From UBA6182 sp964479585 (GTDB lineage Bacteria; Bacillota_I; Bacilli_A; Erysipelotrichales; Erysipelotrichaceae), in assembly GCA_964479585.1 (NCBI GenBank), contig CAYZMP010000017.1, forward strand, positions 1 to 30,362: a stretch of DNA of 30,362 nt, read 5' to 3'. Below the pieces are notes generated by a model, which did not search any database, had not been told where the DNA came from, and saw only the letters and a list, made by a program, of their open reading frames with translations. Each line of letters starts with the position of its first letter. Position 1 is the stretch's first letter. The position numbers and the translations under genes were made by a program. Shown one piece after another: positions 30,323 to 30,362 of the stretch.

Positions 30323-30358
30323 AAAAAAAAGACTGTCGACTTTATTTGTCAACAGTCT
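30323..30358 (-). terminator. Right subterminal hairpin of the IS, reading inward
   Basis: AGACTGT/ACAGTCT plus an inner GAC/GTC stem around a 7-base loop, followed on the minus strand by eight T. It would stop transcripts entering the element from the right flank before they reach the transposase gene. Confidence 0.7.
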
Positions 30359-30362
30359 GAAA

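Larger units (their letters stand above)
28800..30362 (-). mobile_element. IS1182-family insertion sequence
   Basis: Both ends begin TTTCAGA-n-n-GTTGACAAA read inward (left 28800-28817; right end read on the minus strand from the last base), 16 of 18 bases identical. One transposase gene fills the element, about 1.56 kb. The right end coincides with the window edge, so a few more bases and the target duplication cannot be seen. Each end also folds into a hairpin followed by an inward T-run. It appears intact. Confidence 0.85.

Overview
This window comes from a low-GC Gram-positive bacterium (Firmicutes/Bacillota). Four things point there: the S10-spc-alpha gene order continuing secY-adk-map-infA-rpmJ-rpsM-rpsK-rpoA-rplQ, strong GGAGG ribosome binding sites, a zinc-type S14, and an ECF transporter module next to truA and rplM-rpsI as in Bacillus. 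TGA is used as a stop and TGG as Trp, so it is not a Mycoplasma-type code. The spc block has no rpmD (L30) between rpsE and rplO. That loss would fit a lineage near the Erysipelotrichia/Mollicutes branch, but genus and species cannot be told from the window.

Layout from the left. Positions 1-6450 are an accessory patchwork: a FAD-dependent geranylgeranyl-reductase-like oxidoreductase, tRNA-Lys, a small CsbD-like stress protein, a tRNA-Asn/tRNA-Glu pair, a hemerythrin-like/PAS sensor protein, a MATE exporter with a SAM methyltransferase, a tRNA-Ile/tRNA-Ala pair, and an XRE regulator with a small membrane protein. Positions 6470-9020 hold rpsI-rplM with a structured leader, an unrecognised lipoprotein, and a PHP-family phosphatase gene broken by an in-frame TAG. 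Positions 9001-13303 hold truA, ecfT, ecfA2, ecfA1, an anchored unknown protein and an O-methyltransferase. Positions 13331-27508 are one uninterrupted minus-strand ribosomal cluster of 29 genes (rpsJ to rplQ), driven by an extended -10 promoter at 27640-27668 through a leader of about 125 nt and closed by a strong terminator at 13312-13332. On the right are a divergent SDR oxidoreductase and an apparently complete IS1182-family insertion sequence reaching the window edge.

Most of the window is housekeeping: ribosome assembly (29 cluster genes plus rplM and rpsI), protein export (SecY), initiation (IF-1), N-terminal Met removal (Map), nucleotide balance (Adk), RNA polymerase alpha, tRNA modification (TruA, probably TrmR) and vitamin or metal uptake energising (EcfA1-A2-T). 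No clear novel multi-gene system is visible. The observations most worth checking are: the amber-interrupted PHP phosphatase whose downstream frame is intact and ends at a terminator; a perfect palindrome set into the promoter of the XRE/membrane-protein pair; an orphan TetR-operator-like palindrome near the tRNA-Ile promoter; inward-facing terminators at both ends of the insertion sequence; and the structured leader in front of rpsJ.
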